This document shows positions 1 to 10,386 of a stretch of 64,000 nt of DNA, piece after piece. Each line of letters starts with the position of its first letter. The stretch's first letter is position 1. Below the pieces are notes generated by a model. That model was not told the origin of the DNA and made no database searches. It saw only the letters and a list, made by a program, of their open reading frames with translations. The stretch is from Microplitis mediator (taxonomy: Eukaryota; Arthropoda; Insecta; Hymenoptera; Braconidae): NCBI RefSeq assembly GCF_029852145.1, contig NC_079974.1, forward strand, positions 18,144,082-18,208,081. Direction: 5' to 3'. Made by a program: the position numbers and the translations under genes.

Positions 1-620
1 AAATGACACCTTGATGAGTATTTTATAATAAATTTACTCAAGTCTCGAGTCCAAGTACCGTTGAAAGTAAAAACTTGTGATAATTATTCACAGAAGATGA
101 ATTTTTAGGTCAAAAAAGGGAAAATCCATGAATATCCCGTTAAGATAGACCGTTTTTAGTTAGATATAGAGATCAACAATGACTAGTACATAGTACATAG
201 TGCGTAGTTAATATTTGTACTGCGTTTAATGCTGAGAAGAATAAGAGTAAGAAGAAATAAAGAAGTCAAGATTTTGGCTCGTGCCATGGTGCGTTAGTTG
301 CAGTCACGCTTCACGCTCTGACGATGCCTGTCCCTTCCTCTTCTAGCTCAATGTATCCGTAGAAATAATCCATTGGATCCTTGTATCTTGGACAATTCTG
401 TTCTGTTAGTCAGTCAGTCAGTCTTAATTCTACTGTCATATACTTTACCAACACAACTACAAATAAAAACTAATTGCGATTACTTAGTTTGTAATATCTG
501 CTAATGAAGCTCTGATGAATCAATACCTCGGTTGCCATTGACATCAACCCTTTATATATTTCTCTCATATCAAACTGTTTGGGTTGACAATGTGATAAAT
601 TTTAATTACAATACAACACA
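1..620. other. Intergenic region upstream of the ACE-like gene
   Basis: No convincing coding region on either strand. A short GTCA tetranucleotide repeat lies at about 409-424. A TATATA stretch near 552-558 is followed about 60 bases later by the ACE start codon, so the core promoter of that gene is probably here. The rest is AT-rich unique-looking sequence. Confidence 0.4.
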
Positions 621-3600
621 ATGAGTATTTTAAAATTTATACTAATCAGTGTTACAATAAATTTATTTGATAATTGCAATGGACGTTATTTGGAGGTAAA
701 TATTTTTTTGAATTTGAATTTGAATTTAAATTTAGTGTGATAACTTATTTTATTTCGCGGGAGTTGTTTGTTTAAATGGTTTAAATATTGGCATGAGTAA
801 TTTGAATTTACTTAACAATTATCTTCCAGGGTCTTAATGTCAACTTGGGCGAGGCCTTGCAATTTTTACGAGAGTATGATCAAGAAGCTTCTGCTGTTTG
901 TAATAAAGTTATGATGGCGCAGTGGAATTTTGCTACAAATATCACTGACAGTAATCGTAGAAAAATGGTAAATAAAATGAATAAATAATTTTTGTTTAAT
1001 TAAATTAATGTTAATTATTTATTTAGTTGGATGAGCAGACGTTGAAACTCAAATTTGAAAGATCTTCATGGCGTAAAGCTGTTAATTTTGCATGGACGCG
1101 TATTCCTGATCCTTTGGCAAGAAGACAATTAAAAATTATTACCATGAAAGGAAGAAATGCTTTGACTCAAGATAAATTTAATGAAGTAATTAATTTTTAT
1201 TTTAATTATCACTTTAAATAAACGTAATTACATATATTATTTTTTTTTTTTTATGAAGATTCATCACCTGATAGTCGAAATGAAGGAACTCCATACCCGA
1301 GCTCGACTTTGTCCCTACAAAAAAATGGGCATTGCCTGCGACATGGACATGAGTGCGGACGTAAGCAAAATAATGGCACAGTCACGAGATTACGAGGAGT
1401 TGCTTCACTACTGGAGAGCTTGGCATGAAGCTGTTGGACCACCGCTTAAAAATAAATATATGAGATATGTCCAATTGGCTAATCAAGCTGCTCGACTTAA
1501 TGGATTTACTGACGCTGGAGATCAGATGCGTGAAGCATACGAGGATGATTACTTCCAGCAGAATATTGCTGAAGTTATTTCAGCAATAAATCCACTTTAT
1601 AAAAATCTTTTTACTTATGTGAGGACAAAGTTGATTGATAGATACGGTGATAAAGTGCGTCCAGATGGTCCACTACCGGCTCACTTATTGGGAAACATGT
1701 GGGCGCAGAATTGGGAGGGAATTTATGATTTAGTGGAACCTTATGCTGGGGCAAGTCGATTTGACGTTACTTTAGAAATGATTATTCAAGGATTTACTCC
1801 TTTGAGGTATTAATTATTTCATTTAATTAGAATAATTATCAGCTTTTAATTTTTAATGTGAATGTAACTGACAAGTGGCGATTTTAAAATTTTTGAATAA
1901 ATAAATAAAATGTAAGAAATAAAAATTAAAAAATGCGTATTTAGATCAATAAAAATTTAGCGAACGCATTTTTTTAAATTTAATTATTTTTAAATTTATA
2001 AATTGTCGCATGTCTGCTACATTCATACTCACAATTTTTATTATTTTTTAATAAGATAATAAATTAAACTTTCTATTCCGGATATGGCTGGATATGTTTT
2101 TTTTTACTTTAGGATGTTCCAAGTCGCCGAAGATTTTTTCACATCACTGGGTATGAAACCAACGCCGCCAGAATTTTGGAGATTTTCAATGTTTGAAAAG
2201 CCAATTGATCGTGAAGTTAAATGTACTGCTAGTGCTTGGGATTTTTGTAATAAAATAGATTACAGGTCAATAATTAATTAATTAATAAGTTTACAATCAT
2301 CAGAGTAAATAAATAATTGTTGATTATTTAGAATTAAACAGTGTACGAAAGTGACAATGGAAGATTTGCTGTCAACGCATCATGAAATGGCTCACATCCA
2401 ATACTATCTCCAGTACAAAGACCAGCCGTACATCTTCCGCAATGAAGCACTTCCAGGATTCCATGAGGCAGTCAGTGATGCTATTGAATTATCAATAATG
2501 AACCCGCGACATTTTCAAAGAATAGGTCTCTACAATAACTCAACTGAAGATTACGAGCGTAACATTAATTTTTTAATGCTCATGGCGCTGCGGAAAATTG
2601 TCTATTTACCTTTCGCTTATATTATTGATCAAGTAACGACATATTTTTATATTTATTATGCCAGTAATTAGTATTACTTATATAAAAATATTTTACCAGT
2701 GGAGATGGAGAGTATTTAGCGATGGAGTAGCAGATATGACAACTCGCTGGTGGGAATTAAGACTTCAGTACCAAGGAATCGTGCCACCTTTACCGAGACT
2801 TGAACGAGACTTTGATCCTGGTGCTAAATATCACATACCCGCGGATATTCCTTACACAAAATATTTTGTTGGAGCTGTCATGCAGTTTCAGTTGTTTGAA
2901 TCTCTTTGTGACATATCAGGACATGTTGGAGATTTGCATCTGTGTGATATTTATCGATCACAAGAAGCTGGTCGTTTATTATCGTAAGTTATTATTTATT
3001 TTTAAAGTGTAGCGGCTACATATCCGCAGACAAAATATCCGCGGACAAAATATCCGTAAGAAAAATTTAATTAAGAAATTATATTTCTTTTCATAGGAAA
3101 ATAATCGATATTATTATTATTATATACTTCAATAACTTGCCAAAACTCGCTTGATAATTAGTTATTTAAATATATCGATTTGACATTTCTTTGGTCGCTG
3201 ATATTTTGTCAACTGACATTTATTTTTCCTGTTATTTTGTCGCGCGGATAATTTGTCTGCGGTTATTTTGTCTTTTTATATTTTGTTACGGAACATTGAA
3301 GAAAAATTACAATAAATTCAAATTTAAAATTAAGAAATGGATAATTTTTTCTCAGTGTATCAATTTAATATTAATTAAAATTTATTAATGATCTTATAGA
3401 GAAATATTATCACAAGGATCATCAAGAAGTTGGCAAGAAGTAGTAAGAATAATGACACGAGGAAAAATGAATAGAATTGACGTAGGTCCTTTGCTGAGAT
3501 ATTTTGAGCCACTATTTAAATGGTTGCAACGACAAAATGAAATTGAACCGATTATCGGATGGATTACAAGTCAAGATGACACTTGTAAGTAACTAAAACT

Positions 3601-3748
3601 AAATCTTACATGAAATAAAAAATATTTACTTTATAATTATTTAATTTTTCCAGTACTTTTTGCCCACTGGTACAGAAGTTCAACGGCTAAATTAAAAATT
3701 TGGATACCAAGTGTACTGATTTCTTCAGTAATTTGTTTATTCCGATGA
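621..3748 (+). CDS. ACE-like peptidyl-dipeptidase (M2 family), single domain, probably membrane-anchored
   Basis: Angiotensin-converting-enzyme family zinc carboxydipeptidase that removes C-terminal dipeptides from small peptides outside the cell. Nine exons with GT-AG introns and consistent phases: 621-695, 830-967, 1027-1185, 1259-1806, 2113-2265, 2332-2632, 2700-2983, 3400-3584, 3654-3748; 645 codons plus stop. The N-terminus is a signal peptide (about residues 1-21). Zinc site: H375-E-M-A-H379 with third ligand E403 in GFHEAVSD, the same 24-residue spacing as in vertebrate ACE. Substrate/transition-state residues K501, H503, Y510 and Y513 are present. Oddities: HEMGH has become HEMAH, the chloride-binding Arg of PYxRY is Lys (K512), and the protein ends in a hydrophobic stretch (about the last 15 residues), suggesting a membrane or GPI anchor where most insect ACEs are soluble. 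Introns 4 and 7 contain short transposons. An AATAAA lies at 3920. It converges on the METTL26-like gene. Confidence 0.9.
1856..2033. mobile_element. MITE, family A (TGTGAATGTA ends), in ACE intron 4
   Basis: Inverted ends: left GTGAATGTAACTGAC, right the complement of GTGAGTATGAATGTAGC. Nearly matching flanks (AATTTTTAAT / AATTTTTATT) suggest an 8-9 bp target duplication. Same family as the copies at 53718, 54174, 55001, 55883 and 58427. No coding capacity. Confidence 0.7.
3011..3275. mobile_element. Fold-back repeat rich in GACAAAATATCCGC, ACE intron 7
   Basis: The motif GACAAAATATCCG occurs in tandem at the left end and inverted at the right end (ATTTTGTC, GCGCGGATAATTTGTC), giving imperfect arms about 70 bases long. 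No target duplication was recognised. Non-coding, lies wholly inside an ACE intron. Confidence 0.5.
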
Positions 3749-3919
3749 CAAAATAATTGCTTTTAATTTTGTAAATATTAACAGTTTAACAATCGCTTTT
3801 ATTGTACGAAAAAAACTATTTATTGATAACTTATTGCTGTCAAGATGAAAAAATTTTGAATTTATATAAAAAAATGAGATATGGGATTTAAAATTATCCT
3901 GCACTAGTATAAATGTTAA

Positions 3920-3925
3920 AATAAA
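3920..3925 (+). terminator. Likely poly(A) signal of the ACE-like gene
   Basis: AATAAA about 170 bases past the stop codon and only about 25 bases before the stop codon of the convergent METTL26-like gene. Confidence 0.35.
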
Positions 3926-3948
3926 AGATATAATAGTTTAATTATTTA

Positions 3949-4686
3949 TTAAATTATTTTTTTCCATATCAAAGTCTTATTGTTAGCCGGCATATCGAAT
4001 ATTTCAACAAGTTTTAAATTATTTTCCGCGGCTAATTTTTCTAAATCTCTGATATCTCTCAGTCCCCAGCGAGGATCTTGAGACTTGAGGGATTTATTAA
4101 ACTGAACGTTGCTCTCGGGAGTGATTTCGCCATCAACAGCATAAGGTCCGTAGGTAATTAAGGTACCGTCAGGTTTCAGAAGCTCGCCGACGTTTTTAAA
4201 AAGTCCAATTGAACACTCGTACGGCGAAATGTGCATCATATTGGCGTTGTAAATATAATCAACACTATCCTTAGTAAAAATACCATCAGCCCATGTCGTG
4301 TAATTCGTCGTAATGTCAATGAGAGCTGGCTGATGGACATTCGTAAGACCGTTAACGTGAGCAGAAATACTCTCCAGTAATCTGTGCTCACATTCAGAAG
4401 GATAAAACGTCACCTGAGGAAAATGCGGCGCAAAGTGGGTGATATGCTGACCAGAACCAGACGATATTTCAAGAAACACTTGATTCGCTCCTGGACATAT
4501 TATTCTTTTGAGAACATTCAATATTGGATCCTTATTACGATCTGCTGCTGGATAAATCAATTTTTTAGTTGATTCGGTCGCTAATCTACAATTAAATTTA
4601 TAAATAAATTACTCGTTTATTTTTCTCATCAACAATAGTAAGTTTAAGACTTGCCTGCGATTGGCAATAGCATGAATAGCATTCAT
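3949..4686 (-). CDS. METTL26-like (UPF0585 / C16orf13) putative SAM-dependent methyltransferase
   Basis: Homologue of METTL26 (Drosophila CG18661), a small protein with a methyltransferase fold whose substrate is not established. Two exons: 4686-4655 and 4585-3949, 222 codons plus stop. The intron (4654-4586, 69 bases) begins with GC rather than GT (CAG|GCAAGT), a recognised minor class. The spliced N-terminus is MNAIHAIANRRLATESTKK followed by LIYPAADRNKDPIL, with an in-frame TGA just before the ATG. Motif I is FLEISSGSGQH, the SAM-binding glycine loop. The family signatures ITYGPYAVDGEI, WGLRD and DMPANNKTLIW are present. The arginine-containing leader could be a weak mitochondrial presequence (inference). 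Same orientation as DNAJC21, 186 bases downstream of it. Confidence 0.88.
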
Positions 4687-4872
4687 GTTGTATGAAACTC
4701 TTTTGCTCCGTGATCTGAAATATTAAAAAAAAAGGACCCGGATAATTTTGCGGTAAATTATATTATTTGTAGTCTAAATTAATTTGTCGATTTATTTATA
4801 CAAGACGGCCGGCATTACAAATAAATAATATAATACAAGTTTTTTATCAGTTATTAAAATACGGAGCAAAAC

Positions 4873-6834
4873 TCAATCACTGTCACCGTCAGAAATAGCT
4901 AATTTTTTAGACCTATCATTTTTCTTTTTGCTTTGAGCAACACTGGGTAAGTACATTGCGTGTCCTGATTTTTTTAAATGGTCGTGTAATTTATTTTTAC
5001 TAGAGAATTCAGCTTTACAAGTAACACAACAATGTTCAATGTCCTCAACATCAACTTCCAGAGCTTGTTTCGTTTTATTTTTCGTTCCCGACGAATTTTT
5101 TTGAGCTTTCCTCGCCTCCTTGGCTTTCTTTCCTTTACTTTTCTCTCGGGTACTCGATTTTTCCGTCTCTTTGTCTCCATCTTCGAGTTTACTTTTGTTA
5201 CCATCAGCTTTGGATTGATCTGCTTCCTTGGACACTTTCTCGTCTTTTGGTTTTCCTGCATCTAAATTTTTCCTCCGTCTCCGCTGTTTCTTAGAGAGAC
5301 CAGCGTCCAAATCAAAAGCTTCTTCATTACTATCGTGATTGTTCACTTCATTATCTTTGTTATCAACTTCCATGTCTTTATCAACATCCAGAGCAACTTC
5401 GTCTTTTTGTTTTCCACGAATATCCAGCATATTTTTAACCCGTCTTCGTTGCTTCTTAGAAAGACCTGCGTCTAAATCAAACGCATCTCCATTGTCGTCA
5501 TCATCATCATCTTCGTATATGACTTTTTTAATGACTTTTCCTTTCTTCTTATTTTTCTTCTTTTTTATTTCCGGCGCAGTATTCACTAACGAGTCATCTT
5601 CTTCGTCTTCTTGATCTGATATTAATTCGCCCTCTGAAGCCTGATCATCATCATCATCCTTAGGTGGTTCCTCCGTTCCAGGAAAAATAAAATCGTCCGA
5701 CAGAGGTTGAGAAACATGAAACTTTTTCTTGGGTTTATCATCATCATCATCGTCAGATATTTTTTCTTCATCTGACGTAGACTTAGAATTTGTTTTGTCC
5801 TCATCTTCATCAAACATTTTATCATCAGTCATCATGATATTTTTTATAATCGAAACATTTTCTTTGTGTTTTTTTGAATTCTCGTGATTAACAAAAGCCT
5901 TAGGGGTTTTAAAATGTTTATTGCAAGCAACGCAGTACAAAATATCTGATTCACTCGTTTCATTTTCATCTTCCGAGTCAGCAGACAATTCATCGCCAAA
6001 CTCAGCCGCCAAATTTGCTTCTATTGTTTTTAACTCGTCCTCAATATTTGAAAATTTACACCAATCAGATTCCTTGTGCTCCTGCAGTTCCTTCTTACGA
6101 TCCATGAGCTGCTGTATCGAGCGTTCCTGAGCTTTCTTGGCATTCAACTCTGCACGTTTTGCAAGTTCCTGAGCGTGCAATTGAACTCTCTTGTCTCGCT
6201 TACGAATGAAAGCAACGAGATTCCTCACTTGTTCATTTCTTTCACGCTTAGCTTTGTCGCGGACTTTTTTATTGGCTTTCTCACAGAGTTTAAGATACCG
6301 TCTATTGGGAACATCACGGATGTCATAGGGGTCCAACCACGCGAATGATCTCTTGGTAGAGTAACTTTGCCAGTGAGCGTAGAATGGATGGACGACGTCT
6401 TCATACGAGCTCTTGGAGTCACCGAAACCAGGGACTTCTTCTTCATCATCATCATCAGCGAACTCCAAGTCTTCAGCAGCAAGTTCTTCAAAGACATGAC
6501 GATAGACGGCATAGAATCCACTGTCATCATCACCGTAGCCTTTGAAACAACTGGATGAGAAATATGGGAACAAATCTATCGAGTCGTCTTTGTAATTTTC
6601 ACCGATACCGCCTTTCAAAATAGCATCCCGATGATTATCATACCAAGCGCGCTCATGTGGATCACTCAGTACTTCATATGCTTGCTGTATAAGTTGGAAT
6701 TGTTCTTTAGCAGTTACCTGGTCATTTGGATTTTTGTCAGGATGCCATTTCAATGCTAATTTACGATACGCTTTTTTTAGATCATCATCATTAACATCAC
6801 GAGGTACTTCCAGAATTTCATAGTAACATTTCAT
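4873..6834 (-). CDS. DNAJC21: DnaJ homologue subfamily C member 21 (JJJ1-type), 60S ribosome maturation co-chaperone
   Basis: Single-exon 653-residue protein. The family (DNAJC21, yeast Jjj1) stimulates Hsp70 to release shuttling factors from cytoplasmic pre-60S subunits. J domain at residues 2-70 with catalytic H31-P32-D33. A conserved DNAJC21 region follows (HPFYAHWQSYSTKRSFAWLDPYD, near residue 145). A charged helical stretch (about 190-250) leads to a U1-type C2H2 finger (CVACNKHFK...H...H, about 298-322). Long acidic/lysine-rich linkers follow. The module FDLDAGLSKKQRRR occurs twice, near residues 450 and 505. A second C2H2 finger (CVTCKAEF...H...GH) lies near 600-628. The ATG is the first in frame and starts the J domain directly. 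The homologous C-terminal finger argues the gene is complete and functional. Confidence 0.95.
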   Translation of the reverse strand: MKCYYEILEVPRDVNDDDLKKAYRKLALKWHPDKNPNDQVTAKEQFQLIQQAYEVLSDPHERAWYDNHRDAILKGGIGENYKDDSIDLFPYFSSSCFKGYGDDDSGFYAVYRHVFEELAAEDLEFADDDDEEEVPGFGDSKSSYEDVVHPFYAHWQSYSTKRSFAWLDPYDIRDVPNRRYLKLCEKANKKVRDKAKRERNEQVRNLVAFIRKRDKRVQLHAQELAKRAELNAKKAQERSIQQLMDRKKELQEHKESDWCKFSNIEDELKTIEANLAAEFGDELSADSEDENETSESDILYCVACNKHFKTPKAFVNHENSKKHKENVSIIKNIMMTDDKMFDEDEDKTNSKSTSDEEKISDDDDDDKPKKKFHVSQPLSDDFIFPGTEEPPKDDDDDQASEGELISDQEDEEDDSLVNTAPEIKKKKNKKKGKVIKKVIYEDDDDDDNGDAFDLDAGLSKKQRRRVKNMLDIRGKQKDEVALDVDKDMEVDNKDNEVNNHDSNEEAFDLDAGLSKKQRRRRKNLDAGKPKDEKVSKEADQSKADGNKSKLEDGDKETEKSSTREKSKGKKAKEARKAQKNSSGTKNKTKQALEVDVEDIEHCCVTCKAEFSSKNKLHDHLKKSGHAMYLPSVAQSKKKNDRSKKLAISDGDSD

Positions 6835-8046
6835 AATTATAATTAATGTTTTTTAATTATATACTATAAATTATTTATTTTAATTATTGTAAAATTAATT
6901 TACCGTTAATTAGTCGATTTATTGTTATAATTCTTCACTTGTAACCTTTAAGTCAACTCGTGGTAACTTTTGCGGAGGTGGATCAAGGCACAGACACATT
7001 GATAACTAAATATGTAAACATATATATTAATTATGTGACGTATATATATATTCGATTATTAAGGTACTTTTTCATGTAACGTTTGACGTCTGTTTTTTTA
7101 CCGTCAGTTGGTCACGTGGCAGATTTTTGAATTTCGCGCTCTTTCATGCGACAGAAAAAATTGTTGGCTTATTATAAAATTTGAATTAACAATTAATTTA
7201 TCGTATTATCGGGTCCGAGAGGATCTTAGGTTAAGTGGAGGAAATTAATGCTCATGTAGTTTAATTATAATATTTTTAAATTCTAGTATTGAAATTATTA
7301 GACATGTTCTTTAGAATTTATAAAATTACATTTATGTAAGTACAATATAGGTAATTTAAAAAACGAAATTAGCCGCTGATGAGTCGGGTTAAATTAAACT
7401 TACACATAAATTTGAACTCTAAGAAAGTTTCATTTTATGTTAATGAAAAAAAAAAAAAAAAAAAAAATGTAAATTAATGATGTTCAAAATTCCTTTAATA
7501 AAAACAAATCATTGCAATAATTTTGTAACTAGAAATCCCACGGTGGTAAATTATAATATTTTAAAATAAAGTCGTTAGCTTCATATTTAATTTAAATTAA
7601 CAATTAATACTTGTTGATATCTTGTTAAATCCAATTTAACAAAAATCTAACGATTTCTTTAGCTGTGCTTACTGCAAAAATTATTTGCGAATTTAACTGA
7701 ATTATTTTCTTTATCGAAAATTTTTTGGATCCAAAAAATATTTGTTGAATTGACAAAAAGAAATTAGATTTCTCGTAATAAGTACTGTTCTTTCAACGCA
7801 AGAATTTTCGTATGCTCCAACTAAGAAAAAAAAGTTGATTAAGGGGTAAAGGTAATCGATTTGCAATTCAATTTAATTCACGGATAAACACTGGAAACCT
7901 AAAATAGAGAGTCTTTAGCATTTTTTAAAATCTTAACAAAGAGCTAGAAACTTTGTATTTTCAAAAATTCTAATTCGTCTCCGAGAAAAATTGTTTTAAA
8001 ATTCTTATTTACTCTACGAGTGCAATAAAGAGTCTCGTTTATTTTT

Positions 8047-8175
8047 CTGTGTGAGGAAGAGGTCCGGTAGCGTATTCCCTATTAATTCTAGTAACCTTGG
8101 TCGGTACTAGACAATGGCAATGGGAGTAGTTCGGTGCTCGCCACTAGATAACGCCTACCACTTGTAGTGTCCCTG
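8047..8175 (+). other. Possible non-coding 5' exon of WDR7
   Basis: A patch clearly less AT-rich than its surroundings ends in CCCTG|GTAAG, a strong donor. The first WDR7 coding exon begins after an acceptor (TTTTTAG at 10375) only 11 bases before its ATG, so an upstream untranslated exon is expected. The pairing is inference; no transcript evidence. Confidence 0.22.
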
Positions 8176-9054
8176 GTAAGAAATTTATTTCAGAAGTATT
8201 ATATTCTAAACTTGAGAGAGATTCTCGTGTCTAGTGGTTTTTTTTTTAATTGGTGGTATTTTTTTCATAGCGGTTCTTTTTTCAAATTTTTACCACGAAC
8301 ACACTACATATCTAAAATAACTATAAATAGAAAAATATAAAGTGAATACAAAAACAATTGGTAGAGTTCCACAGGAACAGGAACAATTTATATAAAGTTA
8401 CAAATTATAAAACATATGTAAACCATTTGTATGGATTTATTAATAAAGATATTTTAAAACTGAAACTGAAAAACTGATTTTCGTATCAATACTTCCCTAT
8501 TGTACGATTACGATATGTGTGGAAGGATTTGCCTCAATATCCGTTGGAATATTATCTCCGCCGGTCTGTTTATTTGGTTCCGAAACCAAATATTGCGTAT
8601 TACAAAAAAAAATTAATATTTTTATTTTTGAATTTCATATTTCAAGTATCATAGAACATGATCCCATAATCGTACTGAATCATTAGGTCTCATGAAATAT
8701 TTTAGACATCATGGAAGATTGCCAAATCCTGACCAGAGCGGCAATTTCCCATGATAGATGAACCCTTCAATCTCCACCATCCATCTTACGGTTTTAACTC
8801 CATATCTTCGAAGTTTTTAGTCAACATTAAATTTTAATTGAAATATATGCTTATCACATTTACATTCAAAGATTTCACTAACTTAATTTCGTATGATGAT
8901 AACTTCCTTAAAAGTTGAGTTCTCGGCATTTGCTGCACCCCATGTAAGTAAACTTCAGTTTATTTCACTTAAAAACTGTCGTTTAATGTGTCCAGGTTTT
9001 TTTTTAATGCCCATTCTTGAAATATTTATAGCCAAGTGGAAATTCCCACAGTTT

Positions 9055-9255
9055 CTATGACTGTATGGAAGGATATTTGTTAAGTCTCGTAGAAAAACAC
9101 GCCAGCAAAAGCTTTATTCCTGGTAGGTATCTTTTGTTGGTGGCAACTTCAAGTGCTGTCTCACCTTTCCAATCTACGGCGTCAAAGTTCGAGAGTGAGC
9201 CCAAGATCTTATTAATTTGTAGTGATGGTATTGAAGGCTCTGTTATGAATAAGTA
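9055..9255 (-). pseudogene. Ankyrin-repeat-like fragment
   Basis: Reading the minus strand, an open frame of about 66 codons ending at TAG (9057-9055) contains NFDAVDWKGETALEVAT followed by GIKLLL. This fits one ankyrin repeat (D..G.TAL..A....GI.LLL). A splice acceptor (ATAACAG) lies at about 9241, so it could be the last exon of an undetected gene, but no upstream exon was found. A decayed fragment is more likely. Length is too short for confidence. Confidence 0.3.
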
Positions 9256-10386
9256 TTAAGTAATTGGTCTTCAATTAATTCTAATAATAATTGTAAAAAA
9301 TGACAATGTAAATAAAAAGGAAATAATACAAAATAATGATAAGACTAATACAATAAATAGAAGTTCAAAAATTAGAATGAATAATAAAGTTAATATAGAA
9401 AATAATAATAATTTAAGACGATTTACTAGATAGATAAAAACGCGTGAAAGATTGAATTTATAATTTATGTAAATGTTAAATGTAATTTTAAAAAATAGAA
9501 AAAGGGAGGATTGTTATGTATGATGTAGTTGAAATATTTTTTAATGTTGCAAATAATTCAAAATGTATGTAAAATTGTAATATTTAGTTTAATAACTCAT
9601 AAATAAATCAAATAATGATAAAATTAAATAATAATGACAATAAACTAAATTATATAATATTTATTCTTAACATTAAAAAAAATATTTTTATATAAATTAT
9701 AATTTACAAATATTTTAAATAAATGTTTCAGAAATATTTGAGAGACTAACTTTAAATTTTGAAAGAATCTTTATGTCAATACTTATTATAATTCGAAACG
9801 TCAAATTTTTCAGGATAAAATTTAACTATAAGACGAACCAACAAATCATATTCTATTAAATTAAATAGCCCGCGCTTTTCTCATGTGAATGTAGATTTAA
9901 GTGATAGATTTTTGTGTTGGCTACATTGGGAGGTTCCAAAGCCATGTATCAAATTTTATTCTTTAACAAAAATAAAAAATAATAATAATAATTCATATAT
10001 TTTTTTATATATTTGGCAGCAGACAAAATGTCTCTGGTAGTAAAATTGTAGTAATACTTAACAATTATATTTTGGCATATTTTGCCATTAGTCTTGATAA
10101 TTTAGTTGCTGTCAACCGGGTAAATAGGTAAATATTAATTCAATAATAATAATAAAAATAATTAAATAATAATATTGATAATTTAACTCATTAAATAAAT
10201 TATTAAAATGCACGTATAGTGTCACGTAAAAATAAGACACTTGACTTGTCAAGCCTGATTGGCTATCAATGCCAACAATCAATGCTTTCTATTTATTTAT
10301 TTATTTTTTTATTTGATACAAATAGAATAATAACAACAATAGATGATTTATTGATGATGATGATCTACTTTTTAGGTTGGCTCAAC

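Larger units (their letters stand above)
6835..10386. other. Intergenic spacer between DNAJC21 and WDR7
   Basis: About 3.5 kb separating divergent genes. It holds a 23-base A run (7446-7468), a GC-richer patch with a good donor signal at 8176 (listed separately), an ankyrin-like fragment on the minus strand (9055-9255), and otherwise AT-rich low-complexity sequence. WDR7's first coding exon follows an acceptor at 10375, so part of this spacer is probably WDR7 5' intron. Confidence 0.4.

Noticed and set aside
4558..4560. TTG start for the METTL26-like protein
   Set aside because: An upstream ATG exon joins in phase through a GC-AG intron and gives a conventional start.
5032..6558. Several plus-strand frames opposite DNAJC21
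   Set aside because: Serine/phenylalanine-rich complements of the acidic and lysine-rich coding strand; no independent support.
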